From IMG/VR virus record IMGVR_UViG_3300030518_000005, positions 110,975 to 174,974 of that record: 64,000 bases of DNA, one strand, 5' to 3'. The stretch is from a virus. Of the stretch, positions 1 to 6,634 are shown piece by piece. The position numbers were made by a program, and so were the translations under genes. The stretch's first letter is position 1. Each line of letters begins with the position of its first letter. Below the pieces are notes generated by a model. The model had not been told where the DNA came from. It saw only the letters and a program-made list of their open reading frames with translations, and made no database searches.

Positions 1-277
1 CATCGTCCATCAACTTAGCAACTTCAAATGGGCGCCACTTAGCTTCAATAGGAGCATAGCAAATTAAGAACACGATCCCGTTAGGAACCATGTTGGCTTT
101 TAAACGCTTTGCAAATTCTTCGAATTTCTTTGGATCCCAACCGTCACGCTTACGAATAGGGACGCGGGTAATGCAGATCTCCGTATTCGCCGGCCATACA
201 GCATCAGCGTCTAGGGAGTCCAATTCTTGGATACGAACTGATGTGTTGAATAGGCTGGAGAGATTATCTAATTTCAC
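1..277 (-). CDS. Possible DNA methyltransferase, N-terminal part (runs off window)
   Basis: An open frame of 92 codons runs off the left edge. It starts with a GTG that overlaps the TGA stop of the upstream HNH gene. The segment NGIVFLICYAP preceded by an acidic/aromatic helix (DPKKFEEFAKRL) resembles the region after the catalytic motif in N4/N6 DNA methyltransferases, but the catalytic motif itself is not visible. The assignment is inference from this short stretch. Other Rossmann-type enzymes remain possible. Confidence 0.45.
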   Translation of the reverse strand, partial: MKLDNLSSLFNTSVRIQELDSLDADAVWPANTEICITRVPIRKRDGWDPKKFEEFAKRLKANMVPNGIVFLICYAPIEAKWRPFEVAKLMDD

Positions 278-846
278 TTGAAACCATTGCTTTTCTTAAA
301 GTTTAAATCGCCAGGTAATAGCTGTAAGTTCCAAGGTACATGTAATCCACATACAATTTTTCCCCGTAAAGGTACAATATGGTCTACATGAAAAGCTTTT
401 CCATCTTGATTAAGCCAAGCTAAGTCTTGAGCCAGATTATAAAACTCTTTAATATCCTCTAACTGTACTTGAGATAGCCACTGTGGAGTAGATTTTTTCT
501 TTACTAATCTATAATGAGTCGTAGCTGCGTTACAAACACCTTTATTGTCTTTTCTATAAAGAGAGTTATAAGAGTTAACTTTAACTTTATTACTTAAGTA
601 ATAAGTATGTCTAAGTTCTTTATGATAATCTATATTATTAGTGTAATAGTTCTTCATTTTAGAAGAAATGATATGAGCATTCACTAACCTATAGTTTTTG
701 CTATAAAGTTTTCTAGTTTCAGAGTTATTTTGATAATATTGATTACAACAAGTTTTACAATAGTGGTGAAAACCATCTTTTGATCTAGTTCTCTTATGGA
801 ACTCATCGAATGATTTAGTGATTTTACATTGCAAACAAAGCTTCAT
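274..846 (-). CDS. HNH homing endonuclease with N-terminal Cys4 ribbon
   Basis: Free-standing nuclease of about 190 residues. The N-terminus has two CxxC pairs (CLQC, CKTC), a zinc-ribbon module shared with four other endonucleases here. The C-terminus has the HNH core (DHIVPLRG, then HVPWNLQLL). An ATG at 855 overlaps a TATAAT box, so the start at 846, 7 nt after the box, is preferred. Its stop overlaps the GTG of the next gene. The gene is clearly more AT-rich than its neighbours, as expected for a mobile homing endonuclease. It probably cuts phage genomes that lack the insertion. Confidence 0.85.
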   Translation of the reverse strand: MKLCLQCKITKSFDEFHKRTRSKDGFHHYCKTCCNQYYQNNSETRKLYSKNYRLVNAHIISSKMKNYYTNNIDYHKELRHTYYLSNKVKVNSYNSLYRKDNKGVCNAATTHYRLVKKKSTPQWLSQVQLEDIKEFYNLAQDLAWLNQDGKAFHVDHIVPLRGKIVCGLHVPWNLQLLPGDLNFKKSNGFK

Positions 847-853
847 GCCTGAC

Positions 854-859
854 ATTATA
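854..859 (-). promoter_or_regulatory. TATAAT box before the HNH gene
   Basis: TATAAT preceded by TAG on the minus strand, 7 nt before the ATG at 846. It is one of a repeated series of -10-like boxes set directly against start codons. No -35 element is visible. Confidence 0.45.
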
Positions 860-1312
860 CTATGTTGTTAAAGTTTCCTCAAGTACTTCTCTAAACTCTA
901 GATCGAGTTGAGTCATAGCGTACTCATGAAGCTTAGTTGAGAAGGAATCATAATCCATAAGTTTGATCTTGTATTGGATTCTGTAGATTGGCTCTCCTCG
1001 AAAAGGAGAGATTTGGCGTTGCAGGAATACACCTTGAACATGGTGTAACATTGCGCTTATTCGCTCTTCTAGCTTTTGAAAGATATCTTCTTTCTTGAGA
1101 AGCGACATTTGATTAACATAGATGTCTAGGTCGAGATCGACGTCTGGTGCGCCCATATATTGGTGGACAGAACCTCTACCTATTGAGAACATAGTATCAA
1201 CATTGTTGCGAGCATTAATAGTGTAGTAAACCTGGATATTATTTCCCAGACCCATAACATTAACTATGTCTCGCGTGAGCTGATCGTTACTTCCCTGTTG
1301 AACCGAAACCAT
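860..1312 (-). CDS. Unrecognised 150-residue protein
   Basis: The start codon is inside the 3' end of the dUTPase gene and is preceded by GAGG, so translation is probably coupled to dUTPase. The protein is mixed alpha/beta with an acidic stretch (DVDLDLDIYV) and a region rich in aromatic and basic residues near the middle. No known motif was recognised. It may be a phage structural or nucleotide-metabolism accessory protein, but nothing in the sequence decides this. Confidence 0.7.
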   Translation of the reverse strand: MVSVQQGSNDQLTRDIVNVMGLGNNIQVYYTINARNNVDTMFSIGRGSVHQYMGAPDVDLDLDIYVNQMSLLKKEDIFQKLEERISAMLHHVQGVFLQRQISPFRGEPIYRIQYKIKLMDYDSFSTKLHEYAMTQLDLEFREVLEETLTT

Positions 1313-1799
1313 TTTCGCCTCGTGACGTGTTAGTGTCGATTACTTCGACCTGTTCTACGAAGTATTGATTTGAGTAAGGGTGCAAGATTAACTGTGCAAG
1401 TTTCTCGCCCTTCTTGACAACAAGAGGTGAAGTGTTCATCAGCGGGATACCATCTTCATCTAAGCGATCAATGATGTTAACATTAGAGTGAATAACATTG
1501 ATAACGCCGCGGTACTCTTCGTCGATGATGCCAGCGCGTACGGCATGACCTTTTGAACCAAGACCAGACTTAGTCGTGATCTCAGCGTAAGTATTCGGCG
1601 GAAGCTTAAGTTGAATGTTCAGTGGGGTCTTGCCCGACTGACCTGGAAACAACGTGATATCTTCTGTTGCGAAGAGATCAAAACCTGCGTCAGTGTGACG
1701 AACTTTATTGGGCAGTTTCCCGCCGTCGTTCACTTGAACTTCGATTTTGAAAGCTTTATCGCGCAGGGCTTTTAATTTGGCTTGTACATCATCATTCAT
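1287..1799 (-). CDS. dut: dUTP diphosphatase (dUTPase)
   Basis: Trimeric dUTPase family. It hydrolyses dUTP to dUMP and pyrophosphate, keeping uracil out of phage DNA and supplying dTMP synthesis. Motif 1 DAGFDLFA is at residues 37-44, motif 2 SGLGSK near 78-83, motif 3 GIIDEEYRG at 90-98 and the C-terminal flexible motif 5 RGENGFGSTG at about 160-169. At 170 residues it is a typical length. The ATG lies exactly 6 nt after a TATAAT box and has no Shine-Dalgarno, suggesting a leaderless message. Confidence 0.95.
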   Translation of the reverse strand: MNDDVQAKLKALRDKAFKIEVQVNDGGKLPNKVRHTDAGFDLFATEDITLFPGQSGKTPLNIQLKLPPNTYAEITTKSGLGSKGHAVRAGIIDEEYRGVINVIHSNVNIIDRLDEDGIPLMNTSPLVVKKGEKLAQLILHPYSNQYFVEQVEVIDTNTSRGENGFGSTGK

Positions 1800-2066
1800 G
1801 TTGCGATTATACTGTTAGGGGTTTCCAAAGTGGGGTTCATATTTATTTTTAAACCATAGTTAAAAAGCTGTTGCTCGCGGGTACCATAAGAGATAAGAAT
1901 TTACCCCTTGCTAACCTATCTAACCAGAGAAAATTAGTCTTACTCTACGTGCGTGATTTCACGCACACGAGCGCGTAGACGCGCTCGGCAAGAGAAAGAA
2001 ATACTGATTAAGGAAGAAAGTCAAGGGCCCTTCCAAACCCAATTAGGGTCTTAAGTAAGTCTTGAC
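1800..2066. other. Intergenic region with tandem hairpins and a 16-bp direct repeat
   Basis: There is no gene in these 267 nt. The region holds two adjacent perfect 7-bp hairpins with 4-nt loops (1949-1966, stem GTGCGTG; 1969-1986, stem GAGCGCG), an ACCC/GGGT mini-hairpin near 2035-2048 and one copy (2051-2066) of a 16-bp repeat TTAAGTAAGTCTTGAC. The second copy (2067-2082) forms the last codons and stop of the adjacent gene. The hairpins sit between that gene's stop and the dut promoter, so they may end or process the upstream transcript. No classic U-tract follows them. Confidence 0.55.
1806..1811 (-). promoter_or_regulatory. TATAAT box 6 nt before dut ATG
   Basis: Perfect TATAAT on the minus strand followed by six bases and then the dut start codon. 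If used as a -10 element, +1 would fall on the A of ATG. Confidence 0.5.
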
Positions 2067-2405
2067 TTAAGTAAGTCTTGACTTTAGTAATTGATGGGCG
2101 AGGTTGAGAAGAATAAGACGGTCAACCCGCAGAGAATACTGGTGATAACCCGTCGGCATGCCCTGGGTCATAAGGCGTTGACATGTAAAGGTGATATCGC
2201 GAACATCTGCACCGACAAAGATTTCAATAGATCTGCCGTCTACCATATAGCTAGAATAATTATAATGGGTCATGTGAGTGACGGTATCGTATGTGACGTA
2301 TTGTAATTGGATCTGATACAAACCCATTGGCAGAGAAACACCCGGGATGAGATTTAACTTAACTCTCTTACTAAAGTCATTACCGATGTGCTGTGGTGTA
2401 CTCAC
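2067..2405 (-). CDS. Unrecognised 112-residue protein downstream of the tRNAs
   Basis: The open frame starts with GTG 6 nt after the 3' end of the CUA tRNA, so it is probably expressed from the tRNA transcript. The protein is predicted to be mainly beta (repeated short hydrophobic/polar alternation around IPGVSLPMGLYQIQLQYV and IEIFVGADVRDITF), compatible with a small virion or beta-sandwich protein. The last codons lie in a tandem 16-bp duplication. Function unknown. Confidence 0.55.
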   Translation of the reverse strand: MSTPQHIGNDFSKRVKLNLIPGVSLPMGLYQIQLQYVTYDTVTHMTHYNYSSYMVDGRSIEIFVGADVRDITFTCQRLMTQGMPTGYHQYSLRVDRLILLNLAHQLLKSRLT

Positions 2406-2411
2406 ATTAAG

Positions 2412-2486
2412 TGGTGCTCCATGAGGGGATCGAACCCACGACCAGGTCTTTTAGAGGGACTTGCTCTACCGCTGAGCTAATGGAGC
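2412..2486 (-). tRNA. tRNA with CUA anticodon (putative amber suppressor)
   Basis: 75 nt including encoded CCA. The 7-bp acceptor stem GCTCCAT/ATGGAGC is perfect. The D-arm GCTC/GAGC and T-loop TTCGATC are canonical. The anticodon loop reads CTCTAAA, giving anticodon CTA at 2452-2454, which decodes UAG. Weak points are mismatches at 27-43 and 31-39 of the anticodon stem and at 50-64 of the T-stem, so the tRNA may be inefficient or decayed. Several genes in the window end in TAG, so a working suppressor would extend some proteins. Confidence 0.75.
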
Positions 2487-2491
2487 GTAAT

Positions 2492-2660
2492 TGGTACCCG
2501 AGGATGGATTCGAACCACCGACCTCTCAACTCCTTTTATACTCTTACTTACAATCATCGTCATGACTGCTTTCTTAGCCGAGATCCCGTATGTACCGTTG
2601 ATCAAACGGCTGGTAACGGTTTCCCCAGGTTGAGCACTCTACCACTGAGCATACTCGGGC
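2492..2660 (-). tRNA. tRNA interrupted by a ~91-nt insertion in the anticodon loop
   Basis: The 5' half (GCCCGAG acceptor arm, D-arm with AGTGGTA, stem arm TCAAC at 2629-2633) and 3' half (stem arm GTTGA at 2526-2530, T-loop TTCGAAT, acceptor CTCGGGT, ACCA) pair as a complete tRNA, with a G1-U72 end pair and six pairs CTCAAC/GTTGAG. Between the anticodon-stem arms are 98 nt where a normal loop has 7. The insertion contains a CCGTT/AACGG hairpin but no group I core that I can recognise and is much smaller than known group I introns. The anticodon cannot be read without knowing the splice sites. Confidence 0.7.
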
Positions 2661-2676
2661 ATGGATAAAAGAAAAG

Positions 2677-2852
2677 GTGCACGGGCTAGATTATTCCCAC
2701 ACTTTGTAACCGCCGTCTCTTGCGAGCGAGGCTGTGAGACCAACGACTCCGGCATAGGTACTAGCAGGTGGGCAACAAATCAAGGAAAGAACGCCGTAAA
2801 ACTCTTTACAATCCTCTATCCGAAGTCACCCTCTGTTTACGCAGCCGTGCAC
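2677..2852 (-). ncRNA. Candidate structured RNA closed by an 8-bp terminal stem
   Basis: About 176 nt between a TATAAT box and the interrupted tRNA. The ends GTGCACGG (2845-2852) and CCGTGCAC (2677-2684) are perfectly complementary, and a T-rich run (CTTTTCTTTTAT) follows the 3' arm. Internal pairings include GTAAA/TTTAC and GTCTC/GAGAC. There is no open frame with a ribosome-binding site on the minus strand. It does not match the tmRNA, RNase P RNA or tRNA features I know. Confidence 0.5.
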
Positions 2853-2856
2853 TTAC

Positions 2857-2862
2857 ATTATA
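2857..2862 (-). promoter_or_regulatory. TATAAT box for the RNA locus
   Basis: TAGTATAAT on the minus strand. The predicted +1 is near 2850, at the 5' arm of the closing stem of the candidate structured RNA, so one transcript could carry that RNA, both tRNAs and the 112-residue protein. Confidence 0.5.
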
Positions 2863-2922
2863 CTAGATGCATTAACATGTTGTTATTACCTATCGGTGTT
2901 TTCTATTTAAAGTTTAGTATTT

Positions 2923-3222
2923 TCATAACAGCTCTAAATCCTTCAGCATTTCGTCCGCTCCGTGAACGGCGACTGCAGTGACGCGGTTATTCCAATAGCT
3001 CTCAATAAACGTTGCATACGGTAGGCCCGCAAAAACAAATTCAGCGGCTTTATCGATGAGCTCTATCTCTCCGTCGACCCCGAGTAAGATAACCGACTGG
3101 TGTTGCCATTCGGGAAACTTCTTCGCGAAGTCAATTCCAGCATGGCATGCTTGAACAGCTCGCTGCGCAGGAGTGAGTTTCTTATCGACGAGGATGTACA
3201 GTTTATGACTTTGGGGCTGCAT
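2923..3222 (-). CDS. Pth2-like (peptidyl-tRNA hydrolase 2 family) protein
   Basis: 99 residues opening with KLYILVDKKLTPAQRAVQACHAG, which matches the Pth2 start (strand, basic loop, then a helix with an AAQCAHA-like motif). The family releases peptides from peptidyl-tRNA in archaea and eukaryotes and is common in large phages. The protein is slightly shorter than the usual 115-120 residues. The ATG follows GGAGGTAGAGA inside the end of the upstream gene. It lies just upstream, in the same direction, of the phage RNA locus, which fits a role in tRNA handling. Confidence 0.65.
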   Translation of the reverse strand: MQPQSHKLYILVDKKLTPAQRAVQACHAGIDFAKKFPEWQHQSVILLGVDGEIELIDKAAEFVFAGLPYATFIESYWNNRVTAVAVHGADEMLKDLELL

Positions 3223-3496
3223 TCTCTACCTCCAAAATAGATTGAACAATACGATTAGCTTCCTTACGAACACGGGCATGGTGCCAGCTGTCAGGATGTC
3301 TAAGTTTAGGTTCGATTTGTTCTAGTGTCTTACCGCGAAGAATGCAGTAAGCAATGTGGCCGGAACGGAATGCTTCTTGAGCGTTTTCAAGACCCGGGAC
3401 GTATCCACGGAGTTCTTTGCGTTTCGATTTTAGGCTACGGATTTCGGTAGCGAGTGCTTTAAGATCGGTCTTTAATTTAAGTAAATGAGTTTTCAT
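3203..3496 (-). CDS. Unrecognised 97-residue basic helical protein
   Basis: It starts after CTGGAGATTAT and overlaps the Pth2-like gene by 20 nt. The N-terminal 30 residues form a likely coiled coil rich in Lys/Leu (LKLKTDLKALATEIRSLKSKRKEL). The middle has FRSGHIAYCILRGKTLEQIE and the C-terminal half several His/Arg. Similar short proteins may be common in phages, but no function is known to me. Confidence 0.65.
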   Translation of the reverse strand: MKTHLLKLKTDLKALATEIRSLKSKRKELRGYVPGLENAQEAFRSGHIAYCILRGKTLEQIEPKLRHPDSWHHARVRKEANRIVQSILEVENAAPKS

Positions 3497-3566
3497 ATAA
3501 TCTCCAGTTAAGTTAGTGTTGGGGAAACAGCTGATTCTTAATGGAGTTTTAGGGTGGTTCGCGAAT

Positions 3567-4100
3567 CTACTTCATAATATCGTCCTCTAAGGTTTGTAGT
3601 TTGCTATCAACATCTTCTGTCGACGGCTGTTCATCTGATTGTACCACGGGTTGCATGAAAAGAGCATGTTCAGCTTGACGACGGCGCGTTAAACCGGAAA
3701 CAGCAACGCCACCAGCATGGTCCCATTTAAGGAACTGGTCAGCAACTGCTTGACTTGGACCGTTGGCATTTAATAGTTTAAGAAGAGTTGAACCGTGTAA
3801 TGCACCAAGACCCAGGTTGTAAGCAAAGCTAACAAGAGCTGCATATTGATTGTCATTGATGGTTGCGGTTACATACTTCTCGATACCTGCGCACTTCTGA
3901 TCGATCTCCCACATAAGAAGATCGGTAGCCTCTGCTTCAGTGATCGGTGGATCTTGAAGAGTAACCTTGCGACCGTCTTTGTACATGATAGTGCCATAGC
4001 CGATAGTCGGTACATGTACCGAATCCGGATATGGATGCAGCTTGAGTCCTTCAAAGGACTTAATCATATCGAGGCCAGCTTGGTTAATTTCGCGTTCCAT
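3567..4100 (-). CDS. Endolysin, GH24 lysozyme (T4 lysozyme type)
   Basis: 177 residues. The catalytic triad of T4-type lysozymes is visible: Glu17 in KSFEGLK, Asp26 in PYPD and Thr37 in IGYGT. Downstream blocks NDNQYAALVSFAYNLG and GLTRRRQAEHALF are typical of the family. It cleaves peptidoglycan for release of progeny. There is no signal peptide, so a separate holin would be needed. An acidic tail of about 30 residues follows the catalytic domain. The gene ends in TAG, with an in-frame TAA five codons later, so amber suppression would add only a short tail. The ATG is exactly 6 nt after TATAAT. Confidence 0.93.
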   Translation of the reverse strand: MEREINQAGLDMIKSFEGLKLHPYPDSVHVPTIGYGTIMYKDGRKVTLQDPPITEAEATDLLMWEIDQKCAGIEKYVTATINDNQYAALVSFAYNLGLGALHGSTLLKLLNANGPSQAVADQFLKWDHAGGVAVSGLTRRRQAEHALFMQPVVQSDEQPSTEDVDSKLQTLEDDIMK

Positions 4101-4106
4101 AAGTTA

Positions 4107-4112
4107 ATTATA
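4107..4112 (-). promoter_or_regulatory. TATAAT box 6 nt before endolysin ATG
   Basis: TAGTATAAT, six bases, then ATG. No Shine-Dalgarno is present between the box and the start. Confidence 0.5.
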
Positions 4113-4186
4113 CTATGGATTCTAGCTTACTTTAAAACTATGATTGCCCAGGATTGTCACCTAGAACGCGTTTTATAGGGGCCGAA

Positions 4187-4414
4187 TTACGGTCTTAAAG
4201 ATAGATCGCGCTCAAAGTCTTCGTCCGTATACATCTCTTCTATGGCCCGCTTGATACCAGCTGTAACTGCTGCAGCAATGGCATCTGATACTGCTTGCGA
4301 TACTGGACCCATCGCTTGGCCATATCCAAGAGACATATCCATCTGCAATTTTGCGGCAGCTTGATGATCCGCGCGAATCTTCCACTCAGACTCAGGGGAT
4401 TTGAATCTTATCAT
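4187..4414 (-). CDS. Unrecognised 75-residue protein
   Basis: The start codon overlaps the TGA of the SF2 helicase gene, indicating translational coupling. The sequence has a Met/Gln/Ala-rich middle (SLGYGQAMGPVSQAVSDAIAAAVTAG) likely to form a helix, then an acidic C-terminus. It may be a small partner of the helicase, by position only. Confidence 0.65.
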   Translation of the reverse strand: MIRFKSPESEWKIRADHQAAAKLQMDMSLGYGQAMGPVSQAVSDAIAAAVTAGIKRAIEEMYTDEDFERDLSLRP

Positions 4415-5814
4415 AAGGTAATTACCTTTATCTTAGATGTGATCTCTTCATAGAATGCGAGACGGTTGTTTGCGTGACGGGATAACATAGTTGACCCAGT
4501 CGGAATATAGTCAAGAACTAAGCACTTAGTCTTAGTGCCCTGCATACGAAGACCACGTCCAACAGCTTGAATCACAGGTCCTTTAGAAGCTACGAAGTTA
4601 GCCAGGATGAGACAGTCGACATTCTTTGTGTCTGTGCCTTCCCCAACCTTCCCATCCGTCCCGACCAATCCTGGGATCTTTCCGGCATTGAGCTGGTCGA
4701 CGTAATCTTGGGACTTCTTGTCTAGACCGGTAGCAAATGGAATACCTAAAGCTTTAGATAGTTCTTCTCCATGGGCAACTTCATCGACCAGGATGAGAAC
4801 AGCCTTACCAGAATCCATCATGGCTTTTGCATCGCCCTGGATCCGGTCCTTCATTGCTTGGTTATTCAGGACGTGTTCTTTGTAGGATTTAAGCTTATCG
4901 TCTTTAAAATCCCTACCGCCGGTAGCAACTTCACGAACGATGAATACGGGTTCGGCCAGGTATTTATTGTCCACGCCCCACTTGATGTCTCGGCGGATGA
5001 GTACGTTTCCGCACCCAGCCGTAATCATTATGTCTTTACCATCAGACCGATAATCTGTGGCGGTAAGACCGAATATCTTCCCGACTCCACTAAGGCCTTT
5101 AGCAATCTCGTAGAAGGTGGAAGCTGGTGTGTGGTGGGTCTCATCGACGATAACAAGTCCAAGATCGGCTTGTCTAAACTCTTCAACATATTTAGAGACA
5201 CTAGCAGCAATACCAACTGTAATGTCACAAATTTTCTTCTTTCCTCCGCCATAGAACCCCACTTTGTTCTGTCCGAACACGTCTACAAACTGGTTGTAGA
5301 ACTGCTTGGCAACCGAGTCAGAAGGGCAAACGATTAGCGCCTTCTTCTTATATTGTTGCACAAGATGGGTTGCGACTAGGGTTTTGCCGAGACCAGTGGC
5401 GAAATTAATCACTCCCCGGTAGTTGTTCAGCATCAAATCGACGGCTTCTTGTTGGTATGGGCGCAATGGAAAAGGCTTGTTCTTCCAAGGCAGAGCGATC
5501 TTAGAACCAGTCTGCTTACGGTTATCTACGACGGTCGCTGCGTTAAACTCCTGAGCGAAATGTTCCTGAAAATATCCGTAGAAGGAAGAGGTACAAACAA
5601 GATCATTATTGGACATCTCGAAAAGGTGCCCATGAACTTCGTTCTGAAGTCTTTTATAGTCCGGTGACTGACGTCCCCAGATTGACTTAGATAGACGACG
5701 AAGTTGATACTGTTTTGCCTTGTCAGTATAGGTTAACTCAGACTGTAGGGTCTGAATAAACTGAGCACTGGCTCCAGAGATCGTCATAATATCGTTTGCT
5801 AGATCTACTTGCAT
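4411..5814 (-). CDS. SF2 DEAD/DEAH-family helicase (UvsW-like)
   Basis: 467 residues. Walker A FATGLGKT is at 138-145, motif II DETH at 224-227, motif III TAT at 251-253 and motif VI QAVGRGLR at 416-423. The layout matches phage SF2 helicases such as T4 UvsW or T5 D10, which unwind branched DNA or R-loops and help switch from origin- to recombination-dependent replication. The ATG lies 6 nt after a TACAAT box. The gene is divergent from the replication cluster that starts at 5908. Confidence 0.9.
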   Translation of the reverse strand: MQVDLANDIMTISGASAQFIQTLQSELTYTDKAKQYQLRRLSKSIWGRQSPDYKRLQNEVHGHLFEMSNNDLVCTSSFYGYFQEHFAQEFNAATVVDNRKQTGSKIALPWKNKPFPLRPYQQEAVDLMLNNYRGVINFATGLGKTLVATHLVQQYKKKALIVCPSDSVAKQFYNQFVDVFGQNKVGFYGGGKKKICDITVGIAASVSKYVEEFRQADLGLVIVDETHHTPASTFYEIAKGLSGVGKIFGLTATDYRSDGKDIMITAGCGNVLIRRDIKWGVDNKYLAEPVFIVREVATGGRDFKDDKLKSYKEHVLNNQAMKDRIQGDAKAMMDSGKAVLILVDEVAHGEELSKALGIPFATGLDKKSQDYVDQLNAGKIPGLVGTDGKVGEGTDTKNVDCLILANFVASKGPVIQAVGRGLRMQGTKTKCLVLDYIPTGSTMLSRHANNRLAFYEEITSKIKVITL

Positions 5815-5820
5815 TCGGCT

Positions 5821-5826
5821 ATTGTA
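5821..5826 (-). promoter_or_regulatory. TACAAT box 6 nt before the helicase ATG
   Basis: One-base variant of the TATAAT box at the same 6-nt distance from the start codon. It lies in the divergent region 5815-5907. Confidence 0.4.
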
Positions 5827-5907
5827 CCCCTTGGTATAACGATCTTACTTTTGATTATCTGATCCGTAGAATGATTACGAATCGAATAAACGTTTTTGGA
5901 GGTCTTT

Positions 5908-6117
5908 ATGGACTATGCGAATAAGCTCAAGGATTCACTCTACTGGTGGCTTGGTACAAAGCGCCCTTTCATTATCAATGACGAATATAAGTTAGAGCTT
6001 TTGTTTGTTGACAAGATCAACAACTCAGCGAAGATTCGTGTGACTAACCTTAAGACAGGTTTGGCTATGGAATCTTCGACTGGTGTCCAGTCTGAGGTAT
6101 CCGATGGAAACGAATAA
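5908..6117 (+). CDS. Unrecognised 69-residue protein, first gene of the replication cluster
   Basis: The start at 5908 is chosen because GGAGG sits 5 nt upstream. An in-frame TTG at 5896 lies on the ribosome-binding site and is less likely. The protein has an aromatic N-terminus (LYWWLGTKRPF) and then a likely beta-sheet region. It overlaps the next gene. Function unknown. Confidence 0.7.
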   Translation: MDYANKLKDSLYWWLGTKRPFIINDEYKLELLFVDKINNSAKIRVTNLKTGLAMESSTGVQSEVSDGNE

Positions 6118-6634
6118 GCAATTAGAGCTTATCCTCGTTGAATGGATCGCTCTCTTAAAGAATAAAGACAGATCCCGCAAGGCTGTTCGTCCAAACTTCG
6201 AAGAACTCTTCGACAAGTGGAAACAGGCTAATGCTTCGTTTGATGATCTCTATGAGACCTATCTTCCCAAAGCTATTAAGGCTCACCAACCTCTTGCATC
6301 GGTTGCACGGTCGACCTATAAGAATCTTAAGATGAAGGTTCCAGGGTTTGAGAAGACTGAGAAGGAATTCACTGATGAGTGGATGTCCAGCATTGAAGGT
6401 ACTGGCACTGAAGTATTTTTCGAATTCTTCCCTGCTACGACTGTAGATCACGATCCAGAACCAAAGGTATATGGTGGCATGTCCGCTACTGAATACCGAG
6501 CGCAACGCCGTTACGCCGACCAATTTCCTACGCTTGATACGCGTGAGCTTGTCAAACAATGGAAATCACAATCAGAGTACAATCTGGACGTCGAAGGTAC
6601 TTTAGAAAACGTTTTGGGTAAAGAAGATGAATAA
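6104..6634 (+). CDS. Unrecognised 176-residue protein upstream of DnaB helicase
   Basis: The start METNKQ follows GAGGTATCCG. The protein is mostly helical with many Lys, Glu and aromatic residues. It sits between the operon's first gene and the helicase, separated from the helicase only by an inserted endonuclease. Position suggests a replication accessory role such as helicase loading, but no motif supports that. Confidence 0.65.
   Translation: METNKQLELILVEWIALLKNKDRSRKAVRPNFEELFDKWKQANASFDDLYETYLPKAIKAHQPLASVARSTYKNLKMKVPGFEKTEKEFTDEWMSSIEGTGTEVFFEFFPATTVDHDPEPKVYGGMSATEYRAQRRYADQFPTLDTRELVKQWKSQSEYNLDVEGTLENVLGKEDE

Noticed and set aside
2585-2660. Reading the 5' half of the interrupted tRNA as a complete tRNA with GATCTCGGC as its 3' acceptor
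   Set aside because: The acceptor lacks one G, the T-loop would be TTGATCA without the TTC box, and no anticodon stem forms. The distal 3' half pairs far better.
2677-2852. tmRNA or RNase P RNA
   Set aside because: No tRNA-like TTCGA end, no tag-peptide frame, and none of the conserved RNase P segments.
4113-4160. -35 elements upstream of the TATAAT boxes
   Set aside because: For the boxes whose upstream sequence I wrote out (about six), no TTGACA-like hexamer stood 16-18 nt upstream, so ordinary sigma-70 promoters are not claimed.
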